From: Phoronis australis
Taxonomy: Eukaryota; Phoronida; Phoronidae
Length of the DNA: 64,000 bases
Reading direction: 5' to 3'
NCBI GenBank assembly: GCA_002633005.1
Contig: NMRA01000009.1
Coordinates: 2,053,366-2,117,365 of the forward strand
Every line of letters starts with the position of its first letter. The first letter of the stretch is position 1. The translations under genes were made by a program, and so were the position numbers. This document shows, one piece after another, positions 36,858-49,900 of this stretch. The notes beneath the pieces were generated by a model that was not told the origin of the DNA, made no database searches, and saw only the letters and a list, made by a program, of their open reading frames with translations.

Positions 36858-37187
36858 GAATTTGATTATCAGGTTGGCACATTACCCTGTCAGCACATTA
36901 CCTGGTCGACACATTTCCTGGAGGAAATTGCACACTCAAGTGCGACAATCATTCCTAACAGTATGCTTACAACAATTCAGCAATTTTCCAAGTTACGTAT
37001 TTTTGCCCATGGCAGTGCATCACCATCTCTAGACTCTAGACTCTACCTCTACCAGACCACTTCCAGCAGAGTCAGATACTGCTAGTTGAGACGGTGGCAG
37101 TCTACAGGCTACAACTAGCACGACAAAACAGAGTTCGGTCCTTTCAAGATAAGTACTTTCAGAAATTAAAAGAAATTTGCTGTCCTC

Positions 37188-37300
37188 ACCGTTTGTCGTC
37201 TGCAGCCGAGGAATTTAATTATTAACCAGTGGAAACTGAGATCGCAGCTTCGATTTCAAAAAGCATCGCGATCTCCAGGACATCGGATACGAGATCTCGC
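37188..37300 (-). promoter_or_regulatory. SANBR: Putative SANBR 5' UTR exon end and divergent promoter edge
   Basis: The first coding exon of SANBR starts with an acceptor (AG at about 36121), so an upstream non-coding exon is required. On the minus strand a good donor, ACG then GTGAGG, lies at 37190/37189. This would put the SANBR start between here and CD2BP2 at 37536 and place the 196-bp inverted repeat inside intron 1. Inference from splice signals only. Confidence 0.4.
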
Positions 37301-37535
37301 TTAATGCGAGATGTATTTTGCATGAATATCATGCACAACATTTTATCAACTTTCAACATTTTTAGATACCTAAAAAGTAATAAAATTACTTTTTTGTAAA
37401 AAAATATTTTTAACTAAAATTAGATATAAATGTTAAAATTTTCTTTTTGACTGTGTATTTTTAAAATAATTTTAAGAAATGTATTTGACAGGCATTCAAC
37501 CGGAAATTGGAAAAGGGTTCGCTCGGATTTCGAAA

Positions 37536-40500
37536 ATGTCGAAAAGAAAGGTCCAATTTGATGTTGACAGTGAACAGTTTGCTGAGGTTTGTGAAGTGAA
37601 ACACTGTTTATGTTTCATTTTTTTGCATCCAAACAATGTTCTTCCTGCCAAGGTTCAGTTGATCCACCGTCATACGTCCTAAATCACAGCCAGCTCGTGT
37701 CCAGTCTCCAGACTCCAGAGACAGGCGTCCTCAGCTTTTGTTGGTCCCCAATAGCCCAATACAGTTTTAGACTCCGGTGACCTAAAGTCGTGAAAATAAG
37801 CATATAAAGTAGCTGACTGTCATACTAGCCAATGTCCATTAGCAAATGCTCATGTGAATTCATGGACATTTATCAGCCTTCACAAATATACGTGTTTTTC
37901 CAGTCTTAACCCGTGTTTGTCTCCGTAATGGCGTAAGCAGAGATTTGAAACGGCCACTCGACTCATATCGCCGGCCATTTTGAATGAGGCCCTAAAGTCG
38001 TGACTGTTTCGTTTGGATGGAAATGCACGAAGTAAGGCCACTAAAATCAACTACAGTGCTTACAGTTACTCTAGACGACATAAAAACGCATTGCATTGTT
38101 TATTAATTCAGTTTCAATTGAAATAAATTGTTATGTGTTTTGCACCCAACTCCGATGTGCACAGATGTTTTCAATGAGGATGTTCACGTAAAACACTAAG
38201 AAGCCAGCATCAATTATCTCTGTATATTTTATTGCTTTGGCTTTACTAAACTTGATCGACCCTGGGAAATTTTGATACATTGTTCAAGCTACCCCTGAAC
38301 TCCCTGAAGCACGTGTTTGAGCAAATCTGAATGATGCATATTTTCGAAAATATATTCTGAAAATGCACGAAAAAGTAGATTAGTGAAATATGCTTTTTTA
38401 TTATACATTTGAAAAAAGAAGCCACTCCACTTTTTATTATCATATTGTGAATATTAACATGTCTGGGTACTCGTTTGACGTTCGTAAGGAGACGAACGCT
38501 GGAATTTCAACGCTAGATGTCGTGGGACCGCGCAGAAGAGGAAATAAGATGGTTCACGACTTTAGGACACTCATGAATTTAGGACCTCCGACAGTATAAT
38601 AGTACAAGGTATGACACTCTCGACAGGGAATTTCACCGGTGCTTCACTTCTGCCGTCCATGTTAAACACAAAACTCAATAAATTTACTTAAAACAGGGTT
38701 TCAACAAACCATTAGTAATTGTTCTTTCTTCTAATACCATTCAGTGATTCACGGTGTCCTGCTCCAGCGAGTTCGTAACAAATTCACGGTCAAAGCTCAG
38801 AAATGTTCCCAAAAAGCCCATGCATACGTCACTTTGACAATTTGAGGTCAAGGACGGTACGGAATTATCTGATGAGATACGAGTGGATGGCAATTGCCGG
38901 TTCGTAATGGAAGGTTATGAAATGGTCTGTCTAGTTGAGTTATCGATGTCGTGACTTTCCGTGACAAATGGCAATTTCCGTACTGTCCTTGACCTTAAAC
39001 CGTCGAAGTGCGACATACGCATGCGCTTTTTGGGAACATTTTGGGCAATTGTCTGACATAACGTACCTGTATTTTGAGAACCAGTTTGATTCCCGTTATT
39101 TAGTGGAGAAAATTGGTTCTTAAAATCCGGGCACGTTATATCAGACTATTACCCATTTTTGTGCTTTAACCGTGAATTTGTTGCGAATTCGCCGGAGCAG
39201 GACATCATGAATGATATTAGAAGAAAGAACAATTGCTAATGGTTTGTTGAAAGCCTGTTTTGTGTAAATCTATTGAGTTTTGTGTTTGACATGGACGGCC
39301 GAAGTGAACCAACTGTGGAATTCCTTGTTGAGAGTGTCATGGTCATAACTATTATAATATTGTATTGAGGACGATTGGAAGCTGAGGATGCCTGTGGTGT
39401 CCATCGGATTACGCGAAACAGGTTCTCAAAGTCAAATCGGTAGAATTTCACTTCACTGTACCAAGAGAATTTCACTGGCTTGAAGATGCATAAATCACTC
39501 GATCGGTAGCACTTCCTTTTTCATATATCAATATGTTAATTAGCTGATCTCGAATTACGAGCATTACTGAGTTGACTCGGGTGGCAGAATGGACTTCCAA
39601 TGGTCTCACCCTTGGGACCCCCACACCCTTGGGACCCCCACACCCTTGGGACCCCCACACCCTTGGGACCCCCATATATGTTCCAAAACGTTGCCTCATA
39701 GCCTGAAAGACTTCGTCATGAGAAATGTCCTCTCCCATTTCCCATAAAACCACTGAAAAATTGTAGTGCATCCCACTCATAACACATGTACGGTTCAAAA
39801 TAGCATAAATGTGTTATCAAGTGATTTATTTGCTCTTTATTTAATCGTTTTGAACTGTTTTTTAAAAAAATATTGCACTTAGTTTACTTAACTAAAAAGG
39901 TTTTTTTTAAACTCTGGACAGAGTGCTAATGAAGAAAAACAGAAGAGGTTCAAAGGCAAGCATTCATTGGACAGTGATGAAGAGGACCAGAATGACGATG
40001 AAGATGTGATGAATGAGGATGACATTGAAGGTGAGTAGTATTTGTTAAAGGGACTATAATCTCACATTCCATCACAACAGTGTAACCCCACATTCTGTCA
40101 GAACCGATTTTTGATTTAGACAACTCTGCATCCTGTTTTTTGATGATTCTTCTTGAAATTAGGTATATGTGTTTCTATAAAAGAAAGCATGGTTGATGCA
40201 TCAACTTTTGGATTGATGTGACTGGTGTGGCACCCTCTAGTGGCAAGTTGTCATTGGGTCAGCCTTCATATCTACCAAGTTCTGAAAGGATCTTCATGAA
40301 ATTTGACCTACAACATGTTCCCAATGAGGAGAGCCCACCTGAACATGTTGATTTTCAAATAGATCTGTCAATCTTGGACATTTTTGGAAAAATGTGTACC
40401 CGTTATATGTTTAGCACAAGTTTGCAATGCACGTGGTGGGTGTATATTAGTGCTCTCTGGTGTTCTTGTTCTTGTTCATATATAATTTCAGATGCGTAAT

Positions 40501-43500
40501 GGTGTAAGTAATTTTTAGTGTATTGAATTGTCTTTGAAGAGAATTTTTATATTCTTTTCCACGCGTACCATAACTTTTTGATGTGTTTCAACCAAGCTGT
40601 CTGCCTTTTACTGTACTTAAGCTCTGATTCTTGCTGCGCACACAGAGTCACGTCATCGGTCACGTGATGTGTGTTTAAAATTTCGCCTGTGATGGAAAAG
40701 GAATTTATGAGATTCCAAAACTCGGGACTTCATATGAAATTATGTGAAGTCAGGGATTAATTTGCATATTGCTACGTCGTTTTCAGGACAAGAAGAGGCA
40801 ACCATTGATAACGACGATGGTATTAAGATCACACCGTTTAACATGCGGGATGAGTTGGAGGAAGGTCATTTTGATAATCAGGGCATGTACATATTTGACA
40901 GGAAGAAGGTGAGTCTGTCCATTGATTAGTTACTATGGTGATAAGATGTGTGTACTCTACTTTATGCATTACACTGCCACGTGGCACTAATTAGGTCAAG
41001 TCAAAATCATGATCTTCAATGTAGAACTCACCGTATTAACCAAAAAAAAATGTAAAGGATTCCACTCCAAACATGAACCATTGATGGTGCTGCATAGGAG
41101 TTTTGACAGTTACAAAGACATACCATGAATCAGCTTGTAATTTTGTACCATTTAATTTGCAGGCACTGACAAAAGCACAACATTTTGATAGCATATACAG
41201 TAAAACTTGCATTAGTTAGACTAAGCTGGAGGTAGAGATTTTATCCGACTTATCTAAGTTGTTGATTGCATGAACAAGAACAGCTGTTGTCTGAGTTGAG
41301 CAAAAATCTGACTTATGCATTTTGTTCTGCATCCTCCTTGTCTGTGAAGCATAAAAAGGAGTTGTATCTTATGTTAGACCAATCGATCTCGTGTGTTGGG
41401 TGTGTCGACCTGTTGTCACATTTTCACAGCTTGCATTTTGAACATTTAGTGACTCAAAAATCCATCCAGGAAAATTCACAATCAGTTCAAAGCCAGAAGT
41501 AATGTCTTACAAACGAGGTTGGTATTGAGGAGATTCCTTTTGCCGTTTTAAAACTTATGGCCTCTTGTGTACTAAATATAATTTACTTGTTGATTGAAGG
41601 AAATCCAAGACAACTGGATGGACAACCTTGACTGGGTGAAAATAAAACAGAATGTTCCGCAGCAGTATCAGGAGCCGGACAGTAGCGACAGTGAAGATGA
41701 AGGCTTACAACCCCAGGAGAAAATCAGCATGTATCGCCAAATGATCGAAATAATGAAACCCGGGGAAACAGTCAACAAGGCTCTGAGACGTCTTGGCGGT
41801 AAAAAGAGCAATGCCTCGGCTAGTCAACGATGGAAGAAAAAGAAGCCCAGTGATAAGACAGAGGCTGAAGGGGACCCAAAAGACAAAGAGAACATGTTGA
41901 AACTGACTGGGTTCGCTGACCAGCTGCTTGGCTCTGGCAACCTAGAAGTGTACCAGGACACATTTGAAAAGTTGAGTTTTCTTGTGAAACAGGAGGATGA
42001 TAAGAAATTAAAAATTCCGGACAATGTGGATGATGACGATGCACTGGACATGTTTGCCGATGATCTCGATGAGAAATCTGGAGGTTCAGTTAAAGCACAG
42101 TCCAGCCACCAGGAGTCAGGTTAGTTGTGCCATTTGTGTTGTTGTGTGTTTGATACTCAATTGCACAACCTAATGCATTAGGAATTGACGAGTTTCACTT
42201 TGTCATAGATTGTGAACGTTCACCTCCCTTAACTTGTTGCCCTCGGGACCATGTTGATGATTGATGCACAAGTATGGGCATGTCATGGGCACCGAAGGGA
42301 TTGTGGTGACTTATGCAGACTGAAAAGTTATAGGATGACAAGTTCAGCGAGGTCACACATATGGTTTTTGGAAGTACATTCCGTCTGACTGTCTGGAAAT
42401 GAGTTTCTAATTCTTAGTAGACCAGTAGCAGACTGTGCTGTCGACTGCAGTACTGACTTTGATGCAAATTCTTGCTGGTGACCCTTGCCATTTGCAGATT
42501 CGATTTTATAAGGGTGGACTGTCATTGTTAGTACAACATCTTGTCCACATGACTCTCGTTTTCAATTAATATATTTATCCACACAACTCGGTTTTCATAT
42601 GGTTTTCTGTCAAAACGAATATACTTAATGTGACCGAACACGCAATTTTTCTGAGCATTTTTCAAAAAGTTCTCAGTCCACACAGTTCCGTTTTCATATA
42701 ATTTTAGAATGTTTATCACCCATACAAATATGCCATAATATGATGAATGTGACCTCAGAGTTTTTACACAGTTCCCTATACAGATGAATGTGGTGAATAT
42801 TGGGTTTGAAGAAATCTACTCTGGAGATGGTTTTTGAATTACAATCTTGGTTGTCGATTGTAGGAATGCATGATTGTAATCTGAATAGGTCGACTGCTTG
42901 TGCTCTTCCGAATAATTGGTTCTTGGTATTTGCTATACACACCAAAAATAATCAGAAGAGATGACACGGAATCCAGTGGTGTGATGACGGGGTGAAGGAC
43001 GACAACAGAGTGCACCATCAGAATTAGCTGGAATAATGAGTCACGTCAGGTCATCACAAATTTGTCATGACGAAAAATTTAATTTTGTCTGCTTACTTCA
43101 GGATCGTCCATTGTATTTAGTGAAGAAATAATTTATTATACAAGTACAGACCAGTTTCGAGGTTGATGTTGGATCATGGGAGTTACCTGAAAGAGAGCTA
43201 GGGCAACGCTGCTTTCCTGATATCCATATGACCTCATATGCACAAAGAATCAATCTATGGTTATTTGTTTTATTATACAATCACTAGTGCTCATTTCCTG
43301 CGATTTTTCATCTCTTGAATAAAATTTTATCTGCTTTGCTGTACTACTATCATTGTCTGCTCACTGTGTTTATAATCGGGGTTTATGGTCTCTACAGGGT
43401 GTAGTTGGTCAGATCATGAAAAGCGACATCTGACGTCTGGCCAACATTACTTAATATTCCATGGTGGTTCTGCATTTCAGCCCATTGTAAGACGAGTGGT

Positions 43501-44674
43501 CTTGTGGTATTAGCTCAATGACCATCTGCGATATATTCCTGCTTTAAGTCATTTTCAAAAGAACTGGCAGAAATGAAGATCATTGTTTTTGAAGCTTAAT
43601 CTGTTCTAGCATACACTAGTTGTAGAGAAATAATACTTTCAATACGTTTGCCATGAATGCATTTCTTATCATTTCTTATCCATGTGAATGAATCAAAGTT
43701 AGATGTGCAGAAAAAGTCACCGTCGCAGTTATTCCATACTGTCAGAAGTGTTCTCTGTCACTTGTCTTAGTCATCACTAGCGGTCTCTTTTATCAGAAAC
43801 GTTAATAAGATCAGAGAATGTGAGCTTTTTTAGGGTTGTGTGCAGTTATCTCTGTACAGACCTGTGGTTAAGCTGAGGCAATCTGTTCACAGCCAGTCTT
43901 TTATTAGAGCTGTGTCAGCTGAGCGTTTGCACTTAGTATCATCCCCTGGACATATTAATGCAGGACCTCTAAGAAGTTGAAACATTGTTACAATAATTTA
44001 TGAAATACAAGGATGTTGGCTTCACTTGGCGTGGAATATCACTTTTCATTCATGTCATTCGGACGTCAGATGTTGCTAATCGTCATCTGACAAACTGGAT
44101 GCTTTCAGACAACTTCAGTTCATTAAGAACAAGGTAATCTTATAAGAGATGAAAAATCAGAGGAAGGAGGCATGAGGGTACATTGACCTATCCCTCGGGA
44201 TTATCGGGACAAATAGACCTAATGTCACTCTTGTGATGGATCTATTTTTGTTTGTTCTGTGATATTGAGGACATTCTCTTGCCTTTTAATTCTATAACAT
44301 CAAGTGACGATCATCACCCTGATCAGGGTTATATGGGAGGATCATTCTGTAATAGATTGAATTTGCAATGGATTAGTGGACTGTGTAAGGATGCATTAGT
44401 GGACTGTGTAAGGAGTCGTTAGTGGACTGTGTAAGGATGCATTAGTTTTTATCTGCCTGTTCTTGTAGATTCTCATCTGGATAGCTCTGAGGTGATGTGG
44501 GTATATAAACTGGAGGAAACAGAGGATGCTGAACTTCACGGGCCATACAGTAGCGCAGAGATGCTGAAGTGGGTGGAAGAAAACAAATTTGACAAGCCCG
44601 TGTTTTGTAGGAAGGCAGACAGCGATGGGCAGTTTTATAACTCCAACAGAGTAGACTTTGACTTGTATGTGTAG
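37536..44674 (+). CDS. CD2BP2: CD2BP2 orthologue (U5 snRNP 52K protein, GYF domain), 5 exons, complete
   Basis: CD2BP2 is a U5 snRNP protein that binds PRP6 and proline-rich ligands through a GYF domain and leaves before tri-snRNP formation. Exons: 37536-37586, 39922-40030, 40787-40908, 41600-42119, 44469-44674; all GT-AG, phases agree, total 1008 nt (335 aa; human about 341). Recognisable blocks: N-terminal [21 protein letters not shown] (about 30-40), [16 protein letters not shown] (about 67-82), [12 protein letters not shown] (about 98-109), an acidic SSDSEDE patch, [38 protein letters not shown], and the C-terminal GYF domain (about 273-335) with [23 protein letters not shown] and [12 protein letters not shown]. 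The name-giving GYF triplet is NKF here. The start is the first ATG in the frame that matches the family N-terminus. Confidence 0.96.
38610..39342. mobile_element. Fold-back element in CD2BP2 intron 1
   Basis: Long imperfect inverted repeat. The left arm starts TATGACACTCTCGACAGGG and the right arm ends with the reverse complement of CCATGACACTCTCAACA. Inner blocks such as AACAAATTCACGG, AAATGTTCCCAAAAAGC and GGTCAAGGAC occur in both arms in mirror order. The right arm is interrupted at 39046-39153 by a different hairpin. No coding capacity seen. Confidence 0.8.
39046..39153. mobile_element. ~108-nt hairpin element nested in the fold-back element
   Basis: Palindromic: TCTGACATAACGTACCTG then TTTTGAGAACC on one side, mirrored by GGTTCTTAAAAT then GGGCACGTTATATCAGA on the other. 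It breaks the alignment between the two arms of 38610-39342. A second copy of the same hairpin family lies at 50772-50884. Confidence 0.75.
39606..39678. repeat. 18-nt tandem repeat, 4 copies
   Basis: Units CCCTTGGGACCCCCACA C in CD2BP2 intron 1; perfect over most of the array. Confidence 0.95.
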
Positions 44675-44690
44675 AGCTGTGGAAAATGAG

Positions 44691-44988
44691 ATTTTGTAGA
44701 TCATGGACAATGTGAATCCAAGAGATCACTGTTGTGGCCTTTTGTAGATCATGGACAAGGTGAATCCAAGAGGTCACTGTTGTGGCCTTTTGTAGATCAT
44801 GGACAATGTGAATCCAAGAGATCACTGTTGTGGCCTTTTGTAGATCATGGACAAGGTGAATCCAAGAGATCACTGTTGTGGCCTTTTGTAGATCATGGAC
44901 AAGGTGAATCCAAGAGATCACTGTTGTGGCCTTTTGTAGATCATGGACAAGGTGAATCCAAGAGATCACTGTTGTGGCCTTTTGTGTA
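44691..44988 (+). repeat. 48-nt tandem repeat, ~6 copies, just after the CD2BP2 stop
   Basis: Units contain GATCATGGACAAGGTGAATC and CACTGTTGTGGCC. The unit is 16 codons long, so both strands have long open frames made of a repeated 16-residue peptide. These are almost certainly not proteins; the array starts only about 17 nt after the CD2BP2 stop and should be in its 3' UTR. Confidence 0.92.
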
Positions 44989-46908
44989 CAAAGGAAAGAC
45001 CTTCACGTTAAGAAAGTTACATTCATGTACATACCAAAGCATAACTAGGGGCATGCTCCACATCACTTGTGCAACTTCTGGGACGAAAAATCTTTAACAA
45101 CAGAGATAGTGCGTTTTGGTAACTTTCTCCCATAATCTTGTTAACTTGTCATGATTCAGTGGGGGTCATTAGTAATGTTTACGTCATAAGCGTTCTTGCG
45201 AAACAGTAACCTTTTATTGGCATGATCTTGCACAATCTCACCTTACAGAACTCACCCCAGGCCCATCTATATAACCTGTTGTTCCATCACTCCTCAAGTC
45301 TACTTCGCGAGGTATGAAATAATGCACTCGTTTTCAATACGGATGTTGCAGAAGATTTCCGGTCATTTTGAGAAATGCAAGATTGTATTTTTTATGGAAG
45401 GTAAATGCATTTCTTGGGATATGCACTTTTGTGCACTCATATCCTTGTAGGCAAACATTTTGTAATGTGTGTTTGTTTAACAAATTGTGTAGGTTGCAGA
45501 CAAAACAATGTCCTTTTTAATAAATAAAAGTTTATTGTACATGTTGACATGTATAAAAATAAATTATGTAGAGAATACATCTTTTACAAATTTAAATATT
45601 TTGTAAACCATTAAATTTGTAACACAAGCTACCTTGGTTGACTCATCTTTTCTGGCACCATGCTACAAGCCATGACTGCAATAGTATAAGTTACCCATAA
45701 TCGTTTTAATCAGTGGGAACCATTTGCAAATACTAAGCTCACAGCTGAATTTCATCATGATAGTGAATGTACACAGCTCAAATGATGTAGCTGTATCACT
45801 GTATAACATTGAGGAGACAACAATACACTGTTTGATGTTTTACAGTTCACATCTTGGATTATCAGTTGAACATGAAATGATGGCTTACAGGGTGTGCAAA
45901 AGAACGACTTTCATTGTTGAAATGAATAGACAGCAAATAGAAATGCCGTTCATCCTTAATAAATCACTCCAAAGGATTCCCAATGGATTACTATTAAAGC
46001 GGCGTTAAATCCATCCTTTCTATCAAAAAAAAAAGTTTTGATTTAGGCCACTAACCATTTTAAAATTGGCCTCGTCTTTACTTGCTCAGTTCAGAAGTGA
46101 TTTCTGGGCCCAGAAGAGCCGACGGTTCTTCCAAAGCTATGAAATCACTGACCCCCAATTTGACTAAGGAACAATTATAAGACCCAATTTCAGAAATGTA
46201 AGGGGTCTGAATCAAAAATTTTCACGATGGAATGTGGGTTTGTAGCCACTTTAAAGAACAAAGCATTCTTCATGTCATCTTTAGTAAAAATACAGATCCG
46301 TCTTTGAGACATTTTTTGGTGTTAATTACAGTTCTGTTGTCATGTATTTATCATCAATGAAACGATGGAAAGTGACGTTAACAGTCCAGCAAAAAGCTCA
46401 TCTTGGTTCTGCCTTCACTTCCAGGATTCAAACCAAATGACCAACACAGACTGTGATCAATAGAAGTAAGGACATGGAGTTAGCTCTATGGAAGGGAATG
46501 CAGGGCCAAGTGTGGTTTTTTCCCGGACTGTTCACGCACTTTCTGTTGTTTCTTAAACAGTAAATCCACATCACAGAAACAAATGTTTCTCTAAGACAAC
46601 CAATGATATGCATGCTTACTATACATACCAAGGATCTGAATGTTTGCAAAACATACCAAGGATGTGCATGTTTACTATTAAACCTAACAAGTAGTGCGTT
46701 TGTCAAAACTAACAGAATCATCTCAACTTGTGATTTACCACAGAGTTAAAATATATAAATACATCTGCATACTATTTTCTAGCAAACAATGATTCTCCAT
46801 GTTGATGTACACAATCCTCTCCATATTTACACTTTTTACAATTTTTTGACAATGACACAAGGTCTCTTATCAGCATCTTGTTTAGGCCCGATCAGAATGA
46901 CCAATTAA
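44989..46908. other. Convergent spacer between CD2BP2 and TCTN2
   Basis: Holds the presumed 3' UTRs of both genes. A 94-codon frame at 45724-46008 has no recognisable domain. A segment at about 46030-46255, ending on the minus strand with TTAAAGTGGCTACAAACC and CACATTCC, resembles 40049-40130 (TTAAAGGGACTATAATCT, CACATTCC) and is probably another short TTAA-type repeat. Confidence 0.45.
45519..45528 (+). promoter_or_regulatory. CD2BP2: Candidate polyadenylation signal of CD2BP2
   Basis: Overlapping AATAAATAAA about 850 nt past the CD2BP2 stop; the intervening sequence holds the 48-nt tandem array and no other gene. If used, the 3' UTR is about 0.85 kb. Confidence 0.4.
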
Positions 46909-49900
46909 TTACAGGGGTAGATTTTCTGTCCACGGCCTGGTGATCAGATACAGTGCAAATATGGCTATACTGCATCCCAGTAAGAAGCCCAAGTGTTGGC
47001 TCTTCTGTGTGAGAGTCACAGAATATTCGGACGTCCATGGGTAAAACAGCATCAGCCAGCAGATTTCCAGTTTACAGCGATCTGGATGACTATCTGCGTA
47101 ATACCTGCAACAGATGATTGATTAGTGTGCAGTAACATCACGTGGAGTCCACCGTAGTCTAGATTAAGGTTTAAAACATAAACCTGCTGTATTTGCTCGC
47201 ACCATACAACATTACTGATTCATATGAATCTGTAAATATTTTTGTTTTTATATATCTGTAATAGCATGTCTAAGTATTGGAATACTTATTTTAGATACTA
47301 CTTAATTGTATATACCTCTATGTATATAAGTTTCATTTATGAATTGTTTACAACCCAGATATAATGCTTCGCGGTTTCTGGGTTTGTTATTATTTCTTTG
47401 TATGTTCTGTGTATCCTTCAATAAATATATATCACAGTGAAAAAACCATACAACATTATGTAAGAACCTGTCTTGGAAAAACACCTTGCTGTAATTATCT
47501 AAACAGTTTAGTCAAACATTGGTCACAGTTTAATGCCACATTACTGTGCCTAGCTGATAATGTAATGAAACTGCGCAGTAAGTCATCAACGTGGATGGAG
47601 CAACTCAAGCAAGACTTAGACAGAAACAAATACCAGTTGAAAATATATGGATATTTAGTCACAGTACTGTGTACCAAAACTTTGTCGAATTTCGACACTT
47701 TCCAATTTGTTTTAAAAACTACTGGATGCGACAAACATCCAAACCAAGTCACATGCACAGATGGTCAGACATGGATTTTTGGATGTTATTCATCATCCTT
47801 TCACAGGGCCAAACTGCTATGACATGAGGTAGGTAAAAGGATACGCAGTCTCATCACATCTGGCATGCTCATACCTTATAGTACTTTTTACTACAATTCG
47901 TCAACAGGAGGCGATAGTTGTACTGACATTGGAGACTGATCGTATTTATCTAATGAATGAGTCGTTCTCTCATGTCCTGATATAACATGTGCCATTTCAC
48001 TTTCTTGTTTTAGTTTAATTTGCAAACTAGCATTAATTGTGTTGTTTTGACCTGCAGGTATAGGTAGTCTCTCGACCTTTTACTAGCAGGAAATAAAAAG
48101 TATGGCCAATGTGCACATTTATGTTTCATACAGTTGCCAAAATCATATCATCCATTTGTAACTGAATTCAATAAAAATATAATACATTATGTTACTTCAG
48201 TAGGCAAATGACCAAGAGAACCAAATCCCAATACAGTGTGTGACGGTTAACGAAAATCATTTCGTTTGTCATGAAAGTTACTCGTTTTGTGCATCATGAT
48301 AGTTTTCAAGGTATTTACTAGCAACCCTAACCTTGGTTTAACAATTGTATTGTGTAATTAAGTGAATAATGAAAACAGACTACACTGGACAATTACAATC
48401 AACCAGAAATCATCAAAAAGTTTCCAGTAGTATAAAATCAGCTATAGCACAAACAATACTTAATAAAGAAATAAACAGTCAAGGAATGTTGTATATGCAG
48501 CACTTACTTGTCTAGCTCAACAGGTGTCTCTAATGGTATTTCAACAAAAGACACGGTGCTCAAAACAGCGAATGAAACAGCATCTGCATCACAGTTGCCT
48601 GTACACGGCATTGCCCAGGTGGCGCTAGGATAGCTGGAAAAACAGCTCTCATTTCAACAGATCATCAACAAATTAAATTGAAATACCCTAGTTTTTGTAT
48701 ATAATATTAACTATCTGCATTAATCTGGGCATGGCCAGAAAAGACCATCAAAACAGGCAACATTCTCCTTACACTGACAACTACATTGGGTAAAAAGAAT
48801 GCCAGCCATATATCTATTTAGAAATGTTACAGTATTAAGTGATGTTAACCTTAAATATAAAAAGGTTATCACCATAACACGTGAAACACTGGTACTGAGT
48901 CATTAGTAATGATGCAAATTCATCCACTTGTGCGCAAAGTCAAGACAGGAACATTCTAAAGATAAAATGATACAAACTACGCAAACGTTCAATGTAAATA
49001 GCATTCAAGACTGCATCTCTGTTACCCACCTAAGATTTGCCAGCCTCACTTCATAAATAGGCACTCCAAAGCCTACCCCAACTTGTGAGTACCATATCTT
49101 CAGTTCAAAGCCAGTAGGAATGTTTGTGCACTGACCCTGCACTGACTGGGAACTAATGACAGGGATCCCCTGGGAAGTCACAGCAGGGGCTGCTGTACTA
49201 TTGTTGTTACTGACAGTAGGTGTAGTCTGACTGACAGGTATGGTGGTCACTACATTTGTGTTGGCTGTTGGATCAAGGGAGGGGAAAACTGCCGTCAAAT
49301 TTGGCCTGAAAAGCAAACTGAATAGTTATTACTGATACTTCAAGTACAATTTACACTGTGTTTAAGATACAAAGGAATTCAGTTGTTAAAATGTTTAGTA
49401 ACATGTCATAACAAATGTTTTAGCATGCATATCTTTCAATTCTGAGCATTTAGACAACAACAGGATAATGTGAACCTTACTCACCAGGTGGTGCTAATGA
49501 AAGAGGGCATTTCAACACCAGATTTACAAAATTACAGAAAGCAGCTCATCACCACGGGGGCACCACACAATTAATTTCAAATCACCAACAACCTCAGACT
49601 TAAGAAATAATCAAGAAATAATAATTGTAATTACTTGGAGATTTTAATCCAGTCAGATATGTTGGTGGCATTGGGTTCACCACCTCGTGAGATGAAGTCT
49701 GACTGCATGAGATCCAGCAATGATTGTAGGATTGTTTCCCTGTCAACAAAAGTAAACAAAATATCAGAAGTACTTACATTTGAGGAAAATGTCACACATG
49801 TCAGAAATGAATACAACACAGAGAACAGAAGGCTACCTTCCATATGCATGCTTCTCAAAAAACAAGCAACAAGAACCATCAGTTTTCAAGGACATATTAA

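Noticed and set aside
44442-44969. 175-codon minus-strand frame with a repeated peptide
   Set aside because: It is the reverse frame of the 48-nt tandem array plus the CD2BP2 last exon; no start context, no family match.
49631-49879. Upstream extension of TCTN2 exon 49739-49635 with an FSVLYSFLTC stretch that could be the missing SGC block
   Set aside because: A candidate exon ending at the GTAAGTAC donor has phase 0, which does not fit the phase-2 start of exon 49739-49635; similarity to the family is too weak.
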